DNA of 64,000 nucleotides from positions 186,001-250,000 of the forward strand of contig JAIOPI010000022.1 of NCBI GenBank assembly GCA_021413965.1, in the 5' to 3' direction. Source of the DNA: Lentisphaerota bacterium. GTDB lineage: Bacteria > Verrucomicrobiota > Kiritimatiellia > UBA8416 > JAIOPI01. Shown here in pieces: positions 52,220-62,358 of this stretch. Position 1 is the first letter of the stretch; each line of letters starts with the position of its first letter. The notes below the pieces were generated by a model. The model was not told where the DNA came from and did not search any database. It was given only the letters and a program-made list of their open reading frames with translations. Both the position numbers and the translations under genes were made by a program.

Positions 52220-52242
52220 TAGCCTGCGCGCAGCGCAGGCTA
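52220..52242 (-). terminator. Probable metG terminator or 3' stabilising hairpin
   Basis: TAGCCTGCGC (52220-52229) pairs perfectly with GCGCAGGCTA (52233-52242) around a 3-nt loop, one base after the metG stop codon (52244-52246). On minus it is followed by ATGCGCATTTTCC, a weak U stretch, then a second hairpin. Confidence 0.6.
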
Positions 52243-52243
52243 G

Positions 52244-54220
52244 CTACTTGACGTCGGCGCCACTGCCGATTTCCGGATCGGCACTGACGAGCCGCAGCTT
52301 GCCGCCCGCTGAGGCCGCCAGCAGCATGCCGTTGGATTCCACGCCCCGGATCTTGGCTGGCTTCATGTTGGCTACCACGACGATGAGTCGCCCCGGTAGT
52401 TCCTCGGGCTGGTAATGCTGGGCAATGCCCGCCACAATCTGGCGAGTTTCGCCCCCGATCTCGATCTGCAGCTTCAGCAGTTTGTCTGCGCCCGCCACCT
52501 TTTCGGCCGACACAATGCGGGCGGTCTTGAGCTTCACCTTCTGAAAATCCGTGAACTCAATCGTCGCCACACCCACCGGTGCGGCCGCCGCCGCGGCGGG
52601 GGGGGATGCCGGCGTCACGGGCTTCGGGGCCTCGGTCGTGACGGCAGCCTCGGCCTGGGAGGACGGCACCACGCGCTCCACCCGTGGGAACAGGGCGCCG
52701 GGCTCCTGAACGTCGCGCCCGGCCGGAAACATTCCAAAGACTCGCAACTCCGCGGGCGTGCAGGGCCCGCGCAGGCCCAACGCCGCACGCAGCGCATCCA
52801 TCTTCGCCGGCATCACCGGGTGCAGGCACTGCGACAGGATGCGCAGCGCCTCGGCTGACACATACAGGCAGACGTGCAGATCGGTCTGGTCAGGCTGGCG
52901 GGCCAGCGTCCAGGGCTGTTTCTCTTCCAGGTACTTGTTCACGCGCTTCACCGCACTCAGCAACTCCGACAGCCCGAGATCGATGCGGTAGGCCTCGATG
53001 TGAGCAAACAGCCGCTCCACGGCGCTCAGCACGGTTTCCCGAACCTCGCGCGCGGCAGCGTCCAGGCGCTCAGGATGCTCCATCAGGCCGGCGGGCGGGG
53101 CGGGAACCTTGCCGTCGCAAAACCGGCGGGTCATGTTCGTCACGCGATTGAGCAGGTTGCCCAGATCGTTCGCCAGGTCCGCGTTGTACCGGCGCACGAA
53201 GCCGTCCTCGGAAAAGCTGGCGTCCTGACCGGGGATCATTTCCGCCATCAGGAAATAGCGAAACGCATCCACCCCGAATCGGTCGATCATGTCCATCGGG
53301 TTGACCACGTTGCCCAACGACTTGCTCATCTTGGCGTCGCCGAACAGCCACCAACCGTGGGCGAACACGGTGCGCGGTTGCGGCACGCCCAGCGCTTTCA
53401 GCATCGTAGGCCAGTACACGGTATGGGTGGTCAGGATGTCCTTGCCGATCAGGTGCACGGCCGGCCACCACTTGCTGAACATCGCCTCGTCGCCGCGATA
53501 ACCAATGGCGCTGATGTAGTTCACCAGTGCGTCGAACCACACGTAGCAGACGTACTGTGAATCGAAGGGCAGCTCGATGCCCCACGCCAGCCGGCTCTTC
53601 GGGCGCGAAATGCACAGGTCTTGCAGGGGCTTGCGCAGAAAGCCCAGCGTTTCGTTGCGACGGAATTCCGGCTGGATGAAGTCCTGATGCGTCTGGATGT
53701 AGTCGACCAGCCAGGCCTGGTACTGACTCATCTTGAAGAAGTAGTTCGCTTCCTTGATGCGGACGATGTTCGGCAGGTCCTCGGGCTTCTTTCCCTCCGG
53801 TAAATCCTTTTCCGTGACAAATGTCTCGCTGGTCACGTCGTACCAGCCATCGTACTCCGCCCGATAAATTTCGCCGCGATCGAAGAGATCCTGCAGGCAC
53901 GCCTGCACCACGCGCTTGTGCCGCCCCTCGGTCGTGCGGATGAAATCGTCATGCGTGATGCCAAGCCGCTCCCAGAGGCGCTGGAAATGCACCACGGTGG
54001 CGTCGGCCTGCTCCTGCGCCGTCATGCCCGCCTGCTCGGCCGCGCGCTGCACCTTCTGCCCGTGTTCGTCGGTGCCGGTCAGGAAATACGTCGGATCGCC
54101 CGCCAGCCGATGATAGCCTGCCAGCACGTCCGCGAGAATGGTCGTGTACGCGTGCCCGATGTGCGGCTTGTCGTTGACGTAGTAGATGGGTGTGGTGACG
54201 TAAAACGTGCGGTGATCCAT
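52244..54220 (-). CDS. metG: Methionyl-tRNA synthetase
   Basis: A 658-residue class I synthetase. The HIGH motif appears as NDKPHIGHAYTTILAD and KMSKS as FGDAKMSKSLGNVVNP. The zinc-knuckle cysteines are absent between them (IYRAEYDGWYDVTSETFVTE), which marks the zinc-free type. The anticodon-binding helical domain is followed by a linker and a C-terminal tRNA-binding domain (about 550-658, FTDFQKVKLKTARIVSAEKV) of the Trbp111 type used for dimerisation. Two stem-loops follow the stop. It is transcribed on its own or with priA, which ends 190 bp upstream. Confidence 0.96.
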   Translation of the reverse strand: MDHRTFYVTTPIYYVNDKPHIGHAYTTILADVLAGYHRLAGDPTYFLTGTDEHGQKVQRAAEQAGMTAQEQADATVVHFQRLWERLGITHDDFIRTTEGRHKRVVQACLQDLFDRGEIYRAEYDGWYDVTSETFVTEKDLPEGKKPEDLPNIVRIKEANYFFKMSQYQAWLVDYIQTHQDFIQPEFRRNETLGFLRKPLQDLCISRPKSRLAWGIELPFDSQYVCYVWFDALVNYISAIGYRGDEAMFSKWWPAVHLIGKDILTTHTVYWPTMLKALGVPQPRTVFAHGWWLFGDAKMSKSLGNVVNPMDMIDRFGVDAFRYFLMAEMIPGQDASFSEDGFVRRYNADLANDLGNLLNRVTNMTRRFCDGKVPAPPAGLMEHPERLDAAAREVRETVLSAVERLFAHIEAYRIDLGLSELLSAVKRVNKYLEEKQPWTLARQPDQTDLHVCLYVSAEALRILSQCLHPVMPAKMDALRAALGLRGPCTPAELRVFGMFPAGRDVQEPGALFPRVERVVPSSQAEAAVTTEAPKPVTPASPPAAAAAAPVGVATIEFTDFQKVKLKTARIVSAEKVAGADKLLKLQIEIGGETRQIVAGIAQHYQPEELPGRLIVVVANMKPAKIRGVESNGMLLAASAGGKLRLVSADPEIGSGADVK

Positions 54221-54409
54221 GCTATGCCCCTCGCGGTTCCCGAAACATTACCAACCCCGGCAGTGAAGGCAAACGCAATTCCAGCCCCAGGCGCTGTCCC
54301 TGACCTTGCGAAGGTGGCATCTGATCGGGAGTTTGAGGCCACGGCGGCAGCTTGCCCATCGGCACAGCCAAGGTGGCCCGCGACCTCCGGGCGCGGGCTT
54401 CTCGCCGCC

Positions 54410-56701
54410 TCACAGCAAGCTCATCGCATCCACGTCGATGCTGACTTTGATATCCGCGGGCGGCGGATGCGCGCGCAGCACCTCCCGCAGCGGGGCGGCA
54501 ATGGCGCCCGCCGCCGGGCTGTGCAGCATGAGCTGGAAGCGGAAGAACCGCTTCACGCGCGCGATGGGCGCGGGACAGGGGTCCGACAGCCGCACCGTGC
54601 CCGGCAGCAGCGGCGTCAGCTTCTCGTGCAACAACGTCGCGTAGAACGACACGCGCGCCTCCACGGTCCCCCTCAGCGTAACGCATGTCAGCCGGGCATA
54701 GGGCGGATATCCCAGCTCCCGCCGGAACTCAAGCTCCTGGTCGCAGAAGCCGGCGTAGTCGTTGCGGCGCACGGCCTGCAGCGCGGGATGATGCGGCGTG
54801 TATGTTTGGATGATCACCTCGCCCGGCGCAAAGCCGCGGCCCGCCCGCCCGGCCACCTGCGCCAGCAGCTGGTACGTGCGCTCGCCCGCCCGAAAATCCG
54901 GCAGGTGCAGGCTCAGGTCCGCCTGCACCACGCCCACGAGCGTCACGTTCGGAAAGTCCAACCCCTTCGCAATCATCTGCGTGCCGATCAGAATGTCGAT
55001 CTTGCCCGCGCGGAAATCGCCCAGGATGCGGTCATGCGAGCCCTTCGTCGTGGTGGCATCCGCATCCATGCGCACGATCTTGGCGTGGGCAAAGCACTTC
55101 TTGACGATGCCTTCGACGCGCTGCGTCCCGAAGCCCGCGTAGCGGAAGGCGGGATCCTGGCACTGCGGACAGAGGGCGGGAACCGCCCGCGACGATCCGC
55201 ACAGGTGGCAGCGCAGCCGCTCGTCCTGGCGGTGATAGGTCACGGCCACGCTGCAGTGCTCGCACTCCGCCTTGAAGCCGCATTTCGGGCATACCAGCGA
55301 GGTGGCAAATCCGCGGCGATTCAGGAACAGGATGGTCTGCTCGGCACGCGAGAGGCGCTCCTGGATCGCGTCAATGAGCTCCTTCGAGAAGACGCTCACG
55401 TGCCCGGTGCGCTCGGCGTTGATGCGCATGTCGACCACGCGCACGGCCGGCATCTTGCGGTCGTCGACGCGCACCGGCAGCGTGGCCAGCCGGTACTTGC
55501 CCTTGCGCGCATTGATCCATGATTCCAGGGCGGGCGTGGCGGATCCGAGCACGACGGCGCAGTGCTCGAAATGGCCGCGCATGACCGCCACGTCGCGGGC
55601 GTTGTAGCGCGGCGCATCCTCCTGCTTGTAGCTGGGCTCGTGTTCCTCATCCACCACGATGATGCCGAGCGGGCGCACGGGGGCAAAGACGGCGGAGCGG
55701 GCGCCCACCACGATCCGCGCCTCGCCGGAGCGGATGCGGTGCCATTCATCGTATCGCTCGCCATCCGACAGGTGGCTGTGCAGGACCGCCACGGCCTGGC
55801 CGAAGCGCGCCACAAACCGGTCGATGGTCTGGGGCGTCAGGGAAATTTCCGGCACCAGCACGATGGCGCCGCCCCCCGCCTCCAGGGCGCGCGCGATGGC
55901 CTGGAGGTACACCTCCGTCTTCCCGCTGCCCGTCACGCCGTGCAGTAGCACGACCCCGGTCGATCGGCTCGGCGCGACGCCTCGCCCCTCCCCGGCTGTC
56001 GCCCCCTCCGGTGAGGGGGTCGCACCGCCCGCGTGAGCCGCGCCAGTGGCCTGGCTCTGTCCCATCACCTCCACAATGATCGCCAGCGCCGCCGCCTGGT
56101 CCGGGTTCAGCGCCAGCGGCGGGGTTGCGATCAGCGTGCGCCGCGACGGCGGTTCGCGCCCCACGGCCGCATCGGCAATCGTGACCCACCCCTTGCGTTC
56201 CAGCACGCGCACCGGCGCCGCCGTGCTGTCCAGGTCGCGGGCCAGCGCCTGCAACGGTTGTGCGCCATGCGCCCACAGCTGTTCCATCACGGCGAGTTGC
56301 TTGGGCGTGAGTGTCGCCGCCCCCGCCGCCGCGCGGTCACGGGCAGGCGTCACCGTCAACTGGGTCTTGGCGTGTGCCCCCGACTTGCGGACCGGCGCCG
56401 GCAGCACGGCGCGCAGCACCTGCTCCAGCGGTGTCACATAGTAGTCGGCAATCCAGCGCGCCAGCCCCAGCATGGATGCATCCAGCAGCGGATGCGCATC
56501 GGCCATGGAGAGGATGGACTTGAGATCCTTGCGCTCCGAGTGGTCCACCAACTCGACCACGATGCCTGTCGTCTGGCGGCGGCCAAAGGGCACCAGGACC
56601 CGCGCCCCCAGCGTAATGGTGGCGGCCAGTTCCGGAGGGATGGCGTAGTCGAAATTTCGGTCCAGGGCGATCGGGGTGGCAATGCGTGCGACGACAGGCA
56701 T
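54410..56701 (-). CDS. priA: Primosomal replication-restart helicase PriA
   Basis: A 763-residue DEAH-type helicase that reloads the replisome at stalled forks. The N-terminal 3'-DNA-binding domain starts VARIATPIALDRNFDYAIPP. Walker A is LLHGVTGSGKTEVYLQAI, and Walker B is GIIVVDEEHEPSYKQED with the typical aromatic loop. The zinc-binding Cys pairs are LVCPKCGFKAECEHC and LRCHLCGSS...LCPQC. An Ala/Gly/Pro-rich insertion (about residues 214-245) precedes Walker A and is noted separately. The start MPVVARIATPIA fits the family. Confidence 0.95.
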   Translation of the reverse strand: MPVVARIATPIALDRNFDYAIPPELAATITLGARVLVPFGRRQTTGIVVELVDHSERKDLKSILSMADAHPLLDASMLGLARWIADYYVTPLEQVLRAVLPAPVRKSGAHAKTQLTVTPARDRAAAGAATLTPKQLAVMEQLWAHGAQPLQALARDLDSTAAPVRVLERKGWVTIADAAVGREPPSRRTLIATPPLALNPDQAAALAIIVEVMGQSQATGAAHAGGATPSPEGATAGEGRGVAPSRSTGVVLLHGVTGSGKTEVYLQAIARALEAGGGAIVLVPEISLTPQTIDRFVARFGQAVAVLHSHLSDGERYDEWHRIRSGEARIVVGARSAVFAPVRPLGIIVVDEEHEPSYKQEDAPRYNARDVAVMRGHFEHCAVVLGSATPALESWINARKGKYRLATLPVRVDDRKMPAVRVVDMRINAERTGHVSVFSKELIDAIQERLSRAEQTILFLNRRGFATSLVCPKCGFKAECEHCSVAVTYHRQDERLRCHLCGSSRAVPALCPQCQDPAFRYAGFGTQRVEGIVKKCFAHAKIVRMDADATTTKGSHDRILGDFRAGKIDILIGTQMIAKGLDFPNVTLVGVVQADLSLHLPDFRAGERTYQLLAQVAGRAGRGFAPGEVIIQTYTPHHPALQAVRRNDYAGFCDQELEFRRELGYPPYARLTCVTLRGTVEARVSFYATLLHEKLTPLLPGTVRLSDPCPAPIARVKRFFRFQLMLHSPAAGAIAAPLREVLRAHPPPADIKVSIDVDAMSLL
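55965..56060. repeat. Low-complexity palindromic insertion inside priA
   Basis: The stretch encodes an in-frame AGGATPSPEGATAGEGRGVA-type segment between the PriA linker and the Walker A motif. At DNA level it contains CCCCCTC (56002-56008) facing GAGGGGG (56013-56019) and a related CTCGCCCCTCC copy. This resembles the small GC-rich palindromic elements found across many bacterial genomes. The reading frame is kept. Confidence 0.45.
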
Positions 56702-56754
56702 GGCGGCATCATACTCTGCCGCCAGGGCACCTCCAAGCGCGGAGGGTTCAGGGC

Positions 56755-56788
56755 AAAAAAAAAGCCGGGAGCGCGAATCGCTCCCGGC
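56755..56788 (-). terminator. Intrinsic terminator of the pseudopilin gene
   Basis: A perfect 10-bp GC-rich stem (56764-56773 with 56779-56788, loop of 5 nt) is followed on minus by nine consecutive T (56763-56755). It sits 18 bp after the pseudopilin stop and just before priA, a textbook rho-independent terminator. Confidence 0.92.
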
Positions 56789-56805
56789 CGGTCAACCCTG
56801 ATGAC

Positions 56806-57420
56806 TCAGGGCGTCATGGCGGACATGTTCGTGGCAGCCGGATTGAAGGAGGCCGCGTTGAAATCGGCCGGCAGCAGCTTCTTCGTCGAGCCGCCCGAGG
56901 TCACCAGAACAATGCCTTCGGCGCCGAAGGGGTCGCCGTTGGGCAGGATCGTGCCGTTCACCGGAAGATTCGCGTCCGTGACGTTGCGCGTGAACAGGAA
57001 AGGCACATCGTTGGGCGTGCTCTGCGAGACACCCTTGGTGATGCGCCAGGCGTTGTTGGCGCTCGCAAACGTCGTCCAGTTCGATGCCGCCGGAATGCCC
57101 GGGGCCGAGAAGAACGAGGCGGTCACGTCCTTCAACACGCCATCCTTCAAGCCCAGGAAGTAGGCCGACGTCGTGCCAGACGCACCGGCCGTGGGATAAA
57201 CCTGCTGCCCACCCACGGCAAAAGCATCCATTTCAGCCGCAAACAGCAGCATGTAGATGCCGCGCCCGTTGTTCGCCGTCGCCGTCATCGTGGCGCTGCG
57301 CCGGGCCTTCGATACGGCCGGGAGCAGGAGGGCGGCCAGAATCGCGATGATCGCGATAACGACCAGCAGCTCGATCAACGTAAACGACCAAAGGTGAGAA
57401 CGATTTTTCCGAGATTTCAT
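56806..57420 (-). CDS. Type II secretion/type IV pilus-like pseudopilin
   Basis: A 204-residue protein with a prepilin leader [20 protein letters not shown]. It should be cleaved and N-methylated at Phe by PilD, with Glu5 intact in the mature protein. The helix continues [20 protein letters not shown], the form very common in PVC bacteria. The C-terminal part is a small beta domain typical of major or minor pseudopilins; no known motif marks its function. A strong ribosome site (GGAGG, 7 bp before ATG) and a strong terminator make it a monocistronic unit. The PilB/GspE ATPase at the right edge could drive its assembly. Confidence 0.93.
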   Translation of the reverse strand: MKSRKNRSHLWSFTLIELLVVIAIIAILAALLLPAVSKARRSATMTATANNGRGIYMLLFAAEMDAFAVGGQQVYPTAGASGTTSAYFLGLKDGVLKDVTASFFSAPGIPAASNWTTFASANNAWRITKGVSQSTPNDVPFLFTRNVTDANLPVNGTILPNGDPFGAEGIVLVTSGGSTKKLLPADFNAASFNPAATNMSAMTP

Positions 57421-57568
57421 TTAACGGCCTCCTACGCTTGTCACATCCAGATGCGGCGGCTAACGACTTCGACTATGCCATGAGGTTAGCACTCTATCAT
57501 CGCTTGCGTCAACCAGCAATGTACCGTTTGGACACGCCTGACATGGATAATGTGGGTAGCTGGCACCC

Positions 57569-58702
57569 CTAGAGCATCAGCATGCAGTCGCCGTAACTGT
57601 AGAAGCGATACCGGGCTTGTATCGCCGCGGCGTAGGCCTTCAAGGCCATCTGCCGGCCGGCGTCCGGATCTCCGCCTCGTGCGCCCGCAAACGCGCTCAC
57701 CATCATCAGCAGCGTCGAGCGCGGAAGATGGAAATTGGTCAGCATGCGGTCGACCACGCGAAAGGAAAAGGGCGGGTGGATGAACAGTGCACTGCGGCCC
57801 GAACCCGCCACCACGTCTCCATGCGCCTGGACCACCGTCTCCAACGTGCGTACGGTGGTACTTCCGACCGCCACGAGGCGTCCCCCGGCCTGCCGCACCT
57901 GTCGAATGGCCGCCGCCGATTCCGGGCTGACGGTGTAGCGCTCCGGGTCCATGACGTGATCGTCGACCGACTCGACCTTGACCGGCTTGAACGTCCCCGG
58001 CCCCACGTGCAGCGTGATGGTGGCCACCCCCACCCCCTTCCGGCGCAGTCCGTCAAGCAACTCGTCCGTGAAATGCAGGCCTGCGGTCGGCGCCGCAACC
58101 GCGCCAGGCGATCGCGCATAGACCGTCTGGTAGCGCTCGCGATCCAACTCGCGACGGGCACCGGCATCCGCCTTCCGGCGAATGTAGGGTGGCACCGGAA
58201 CGATTCCGTGCGCCTCCAGGACCGCCGATAGTGGGGCATCCGCCTCCAGACGCACGGTGACCCGTCCATCCCCGAGCAACTGCACCAGCGTGGCCCGCAC
58301 ATGCCCGTCTGCCAGCTCCAGATGCTGACCGACGGCGGCGCGCCCGGCTGCACGATACAGCGCATGCCAGTGCTCCGGCCCAATCGACCCGGCGGTCTCC
58401 GCCGGCGGTGAGGTCGCGGTCGCGGCAGGACCGGCGGGGACCGCCGGCTCCAGCAGCAGGACTTCGCAACGCCCTCCCGTATCCCGGCGCGTCCCCAGCA
58501 GACGCGCAGGAATCACGCGGGTGTCGTTGAGCACCAGGAGATCCCCGGGCGAGAGGTACTCGCCCAACTGCGTGATGCCGCAGTGCTCCAGGCGCCCGGT
58601 GTCGCGGTGCAGCACCAGCATGCGCGCCAGCGTCCGCTCCGCCGCCGGCACCTGCGCAATCAACTCGGCCGGCAGCTCAAAATCAAAATCGGATGTCTGC
58701 AT
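57569..58702 (-). CDS. queA: tRNA preQ1-34 S-adenosylmethionine ribosyltransferase-isomerase
   Basis: A 377-residue enzyme of queuosine synthesis that transfers the ribosyl part of S-adenosylmethionine to preQ1 in tRNA. The N-terminus reads MQTSDFDFELPAELIAQ, followed by GDLLVLNDTRVIPARLLG. The C-terminal family motif is AAPTAGLHFTDELLDGL, and FKPVKVESVDDHVMDPE is also present. ATG 58702 fits the family N-terminus better than the longer frame. Length is slightly above E. coli QueA because of a Pro/Ala-rich insertion (PAVPAGPAATATSPPAETAG) after residue 90. The YjbQ-family gene lies upstream. Confidence 0.95.
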   Translation of the reverse strand: MQTSDFDFELPAELIAQVPAAERTLARMLVLHRDTGRLEHCGITQLGEYLSPGDLLVLNDTRVIPARLLGTRRDTGGRCEVLLLEPAVPAGPAATATSPPAETAGSIGPEHWHALYRAAGRAAVGQHLELADGHVRATLVQLLGDGRVTVRLEADAPLSAVLEAHGIVPVPPYIRRKADAGARRELDRERYQTVYARSPGAVAAPTAGLHFTDELLDGLRRKGVGVATITLHVGPGTFKPVKVESVDDHVMDPERYTVSPESAAAIRQVRQAGGRLVAVGSTTVRTLETVVQAHGDVVAGSGRSALFIHPPFSFRVVDRMLTNFHLPRSTLLMMVSAFAGARGGDPDAGRQMALKAYAAAIQARYRFYSYGDCMLML

Positions 58703-58766
58703 GGATAGGGCCACCATCACGACGAATCAGGACGCCAGGAAACCAGGAATCACCACCATGCAAACA

Positions 58767-59186
58767 TCACTCACCGATGATCTTCACCAGCACGCGCTTC
58801 CGGCGCTTGCCGTCGAATTCGCCGTAGAAGATCTGTTCCCACGGCCCAACATCCAGCGCCCCATTGGTCACGGCCACCACGACCTCGCGCCCCATGATCG
58901 TCCGCTTCAAGTGGGCGTCGGCGTTGTCCTCTCCCGTGTCGTTGTGCGCGTATTGGGAATGCGGCTTTTCGGGCACCAGTTTCTCCAGCCACGTCTCGAA
59001 GTCGGCATGCAGCCCCGACTCGTCGTCATTGATGAAGACGCTCGCGGATATATGCATGGCGTTGACCAGGCACAGGCCCTCCCGAATGCCGCTCTCCGCG
59101 AGCGCAGCCTCCACGTGCGACGTGATGTTGATGAACTCACGCCGGCCTTTGGTGCAAAACCACAGTTCTTTGCGGAACGATTTCAT
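58767..59186 (-). CDS. YjbQ/UPF0047 family protein
   Basis: A 139-residue protein of the YjbQ (UPF0047) family. The landmarks are [52 protein letters not shown], and [18 protein letters not shown]...[11 protein letters not shown]. Members form trimers with conserved His and Asp/Glu residues at the interface; weak thiamine-phosphate-synthase activity has been reported, but the role is unclear. ATG 59186 has GAGGG 6 bp upstream. It lies 64 bp upstream of queA on the same strand, so cotranscription is likely. Confidence 0.92.
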   Translation of the reverse strand: MKSFRKELWFCTKGRREFINITSHVEAALAESGIREGLCLVNAMHISASVFINDDESGLHADFETWLEKLVPEKPHSQYAHNDTGEDNADAHLKRTIMGREVVVAVTNGALDVGPWEQIFYGEFDGKRRKRVLVKIIGE

Positions 59187-59386
59187 CGCCAACCCTCTGA
59201 GCTCAAGACGTTCCCAGGAACAGTCTATTCGCGGCCCGAACCGCCCTCTTCGCGGTTCGGCCAGAAATCGATCGCCCTGCGGCCTCCGTGGGCTCTGCGT
59301 GAACGCTCCTCGCCGAGACGTTTCGCCCCATATCCGGATGGCGAAGCGATGACACGCTGTCGCAGCGCAAGCATGGCGTGAACGGC

Positions 59387-61288
59387 CTACTGGCCCAGCA
59401 CCTGCATGTCGCACAACCGCCGGTAGCGCCCGTTCGCCTCGTGGAGATCGCGATGCGTGCCGCGCTCCACAATGCGCCCGTCGGCAATGACGAGGATCTG
59501 ATCGGCATGCCGTACGGTGCTCAGGCGATGAGCAATCGCGAACACCGTGCGGTGCTGCATGATCCGCCCAATGGCCTCCTGGATCATGGATTCCGTCACC
59601 GTGTCCAGCGCGCTCGTGGCCTCGTCCAGGATCAGGATGGGCGGGTTGCGCAGGATGGCGCGCGCCAGCGCGATGCGCTGCTTCTCGCCACCGCTGAGGA
59701 CAAATCCCTTTTCCCCCACCACTCGGTCGTAGCCCGCCGGGTCCGCCATGATGAACTCATGCGCGTTGGCTTGCCGCGCCGCGTCCTCAATCGCGCCACG
59801 GCTGATCCCGTCCAGCCCGTACGCGATGTTCGCGGCAATCGTGTCGTTGAAGAGAATCGTATCCTGCGTCACCACGGCCATGAGCCGCCGCAAGCCCGCC
59901 ACCTCCAAGTCCCGCAGGTCAACGCCGTCAAAGAGGATGCGCCCGGCGCTGGGATCGTAAAACCGCGCGAGCAGATTGGCCATCGTGCTCTTGCCCGACC
60001 CGCTCTCCCCCACCAGCGCCACCACCTGGCCGCGCTTCAAGGTGAAGTCAATGTCCGCCAACACGGCCTGCCCCCCGGCCTCGTACGCAAAGCCCACCTG
60101 CTGGAATTCAATCTGGTCGCGAAATCCGTCCACCTTGCGCGGCTGCGGCGACTGCGGCAGCGGGTCGTCGGCGTCGAGGATCGGGAAGATGCGTTCGAGC
60201 GCCGCCGCGCCACGGGCCAGGTTTGGCTGAATCCGCGTCAGTTGCTTCATCGGGCGGTAGACGACCACGGCCGCCAGCGCGATCGGCACAATCTGCGATA
60301 GCTGAATTTCACGCGCGTAGCAGGCCACGAAGAACGCGGCCGTCAGGCACAGCCCCACGGTTTCGACCAGCGGCGCCATCATCAATTCACCCCGCAGCGC
60401 CCGGATCAACGATTTGAAGTAGCCCGCGTTCAAGTCCTCAAACCGCTGAATCTCCCGCGCCTCCATGTGCGCCGCCTTGACGACGCGCACACCGGTGAAA
60501 TTTTCATGCATGCGGGAGGTCAGGTCGGCGATCCGCCCCAGGGCCTTGCCGGTGTGCCGGCGGACGTAGTGGCCGAGCAGGATAACCGGAACGATAAAGC
60601 ACGGGAACGCCACCAGGATGCCGCCCAGGAATCCCGCCATGTGCTGATCCATGGTGAAGTGAACGGCAAAGATGACCGCAAAGAAAATGTCGAACGGGGC
60701 CCGCGTGAGATCCTCCAGCGTGTTGGCCAGGACGTTCTCCACCACGGCGGCATCGTTCGTGCAGCGGCTGATCAGCCGCCCGATGTCGCACTTGCCGAAG
60801 AACTTCAGGGATTGCCGCTGCAGGTGCGCAAACAGATGATTCCGCAGGTCGCGACACACACGGGTGCCGACCCAGCGCATCATGTAGCGGTTGATGAAGT
60901 TCGTGAGCCCCTTGATGATGCCCAGCAGCGGGAGTGCCACCAGCCCCAAGGCGATGGCTTGCCAGGTCAGCCGGCCATGCGCATCGGTCACCGGCACGCC
61001 GGCCTTGGCGGCGGCTCGCTCGAATCGCGTCCAGTCCCCGGGCAACTTCCCGCCCGCCGGCGCCGATGGCGCCTCGCCCCCGCCCCCGGGCGCGCTCACC
61101 GCCACGGCGGACGGCTGCTGCTCGAACGGGCGCACGAGGTAAGGCGACAATTGAAAGAGCCCGTAGAGGGAACTCCCTCCCGCCAGCCCGGCCAGCACCC
61201 CGATCGCAATGCGCCGACGATACGGCTTCGCATACCGTGCCAAGCGCCGGTACACCGACCACATCGAATCTGGATTGGGGTCGCTCAT
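59387..61288 (-). CDS. MsbA-like ABC exporter (membrane and ATPase fused)
   Basis: A 633-residue half-transporter. Six membrane helices precede the nucleotide-binding domain (about 390-633): Walker [20 protein letters not shown]-loop [11 protein letters not shown], signature [16 protein letters not shown], and Walker [13 protein letters not shown]. The extracytoplasmic loop between helices 1 and 2 holds an Ala/Gly/Pro-rich insertion (about residues 57-85). The closest family is MsbA, which flips lipid A precursors, but multidrug or peptide export cannot be excluded. Its start overlaps the trxB stop by 4 bp, an unexpected coupling. Confidence 0.93.
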   Translation of the reverse strand: MSDPNPDSMWSVYRRLARYAKPYRRRIAIGVLAGLAGGSSLYGLFQLSPYLVRPFEQQPSAVAVSAPGGGGEAPSAPAGGKLPGDWTRFERAAAKAGVPVTDAHGRLTWQAIALGLVALPLLGIIKGLTNFINRYMMRWVGTRVCRDLRNHLFAHLQRQSLKFFGKCDIGRLISRCTNDAAVVENVLANTLEDLTRAPFDIFFAVIFAVHFTMDQHMAGFLGGILVAFPCFIVPVILLGHYVRRHTGKALGRIADLTSRMHENFTGVRVVKAAHMEAREIQRFEDLNAGYFKSLIRALRGELMMAPLVETVGLCLTAAFFVACYAREIQLSQIVPIALAAVVVYRPMKQLTRIQPNLARGAAALERIFPILDADDPLPQSPQPRKVDGFRDQIEFQQVGFAYEAGGQAVLADIDFTLKRGQVVALVGESGSGKSTMANLLARFYDPSAGRILFDGVDLRDLEVAGLRRLMAVVTQDTILFNDTIAANIAYGLDGISRGAIEDAARQANAHEFIMADPAGYDRVVGEKGFVLSGGEKQRIALARAILRNPPILILDEATSALDTVTESMIQEAIGRIMQHRTVFAIAHRLSTVRHADQILVIADGRIVERGTHRDLHEANGRYRRLCDMQVLGQ

Positions 61289-62208
61289 TGCCCCAGCGAT
61301 TCGAGGTAGCGCTCGGCCTCCAGCGCGGCCATGCAGCCCGTTCCGGCCGCCGTCACAGCCTGCCGGTACACGTGATCCTGCACGTCGCCTGCCGCAAAAA
61401 CGCCCTTGGCGCTGGTCCGCGTGTTCTCGGTCAGTATGTAACCGCTGGGGTTCAAGTCCAGCTGGCCCTTGAACGGATCGGTGTTGGGCTTGTGCCCGAT
61501 GGCCAGGAACAACCCCGTCACCTTCAGTTCCGAGATCGCCTGCGTCTTCAGGTTTCGCAGCCGCAGCCCCGTCACTTCATTCTTGGCGACATCCAGCACC
61601 TCATCGATCACGCTGTCCCAGATAAACGCGATCTTCGGATTGGCCATGGCCCGGTCCGCCATGATCTTGGACGCCCGCAAGTGGTCACGGCGATGAATCA
61701 CCGTCACCTTCGAGCAGAGGCGCGACAGGAACAGGGCCTCTTCCATCGCCGTGTCGCCGCCGCCGATCACCGCCACCTCCTGGTTCCGGAAGAAGGCGCC
61801 GTCGCAGGTGGCGCAGGCCGTCACCCCGCGACCGCGCAGCTTCTGCTCAGACTCCAAGCCAAGATACTGTGCGCTCGCGCCCGTCGCAATGATCACCGTC
61901 TTCGATTCGATTACGTCTCCTTCGGAGAGCGTCACCGAGGGAATCGCCCCTTTGAAATTGGCGGATACGACTTCCCCGCCGCGGAACCGCGTGCCGAAAC
62001 GCTCAACCTGGCGGCGCATGATCTGCACGAGTTCCGTGCCATCGATGCCTTTTTCAAAACCGGGATAATTCTCCACTTCGGTCGTCGTCGTGAGCTGCCC
62101 CCCGGGCGTCATCCCCTCGATGACCAACGGCTGCAGATCGGCGCGCGCGGCATACAACGCGGCCGTGTAGCCCGCGGGCCCCGTCCCAATAATCAACACC
62201 TTCTCCAT
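61285..62208 (-). CDS. trxB: Thioredoxin reductase (NADPH)
   Basis: A 307-residue flavoenzyme that reduces thioredoxin. The FAD motif is VLIIGTGPAGYTAALYAARA and the redox-active CxxC is TACATCDGAFF. The NADPH motif is VIGGGDTAMEEALFLSRL, and the C-terminal FAD motif is GVFAAGDVQDHVYRQAVTAA. ATG 62208 is chosen because AAGGAG lies 8 bp upstream; ATG 62214 would be too close. Length is normal. Confidence 0.97.
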   Translation of the reverse strand: MEKVLIIGTGPAGYTAALYAARADLQPLVIEGMTPGGQLTTTTEVENYPGFEKGIDGTELVQIMRRQVERFGTRFRGGEVVSANFKGAIPSVTLSEGDVIESKTVIIATGASAQYLGLESEQKLRGRGVTACATCDGAFFRNQEVAVIGGGDTAMEEALFLSRLCSKVTVIHRRDHLRASKIMADRAMANPKIAFIWDSVIDEVLDVAKNEVTGLRLRNLKTQAISELKVTGLFLAIGHKPNTDPFKGQLDLNPSGYILTENTRTSAKGVFAAGDVQDHVYRQAVTAAGTGCMAALEAERYLESLGQ

Positions 62209-62358
62209 GGCCATGTCTCCTTAAATGCTGGCGGCAGCCGGGATTTATACCCCATCCCGACCCCCACGGCAACGCTATCCCGGGCGCTGGCCGACCGGGG
62301 GGGCTCGGAGGTTCTGTCGGGGAGGCAGGAAGGGACGGGCCGGGGCCGTTCCTGAAGC

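Noticed and set aside
57561..57575. A second sigma54-like site (TGGCACC-N4-GAGC) on plus
   Set aside because: The spacing fits, but the -12 half is poor and it points antisense into the 3' end of queA with no gene downstream.
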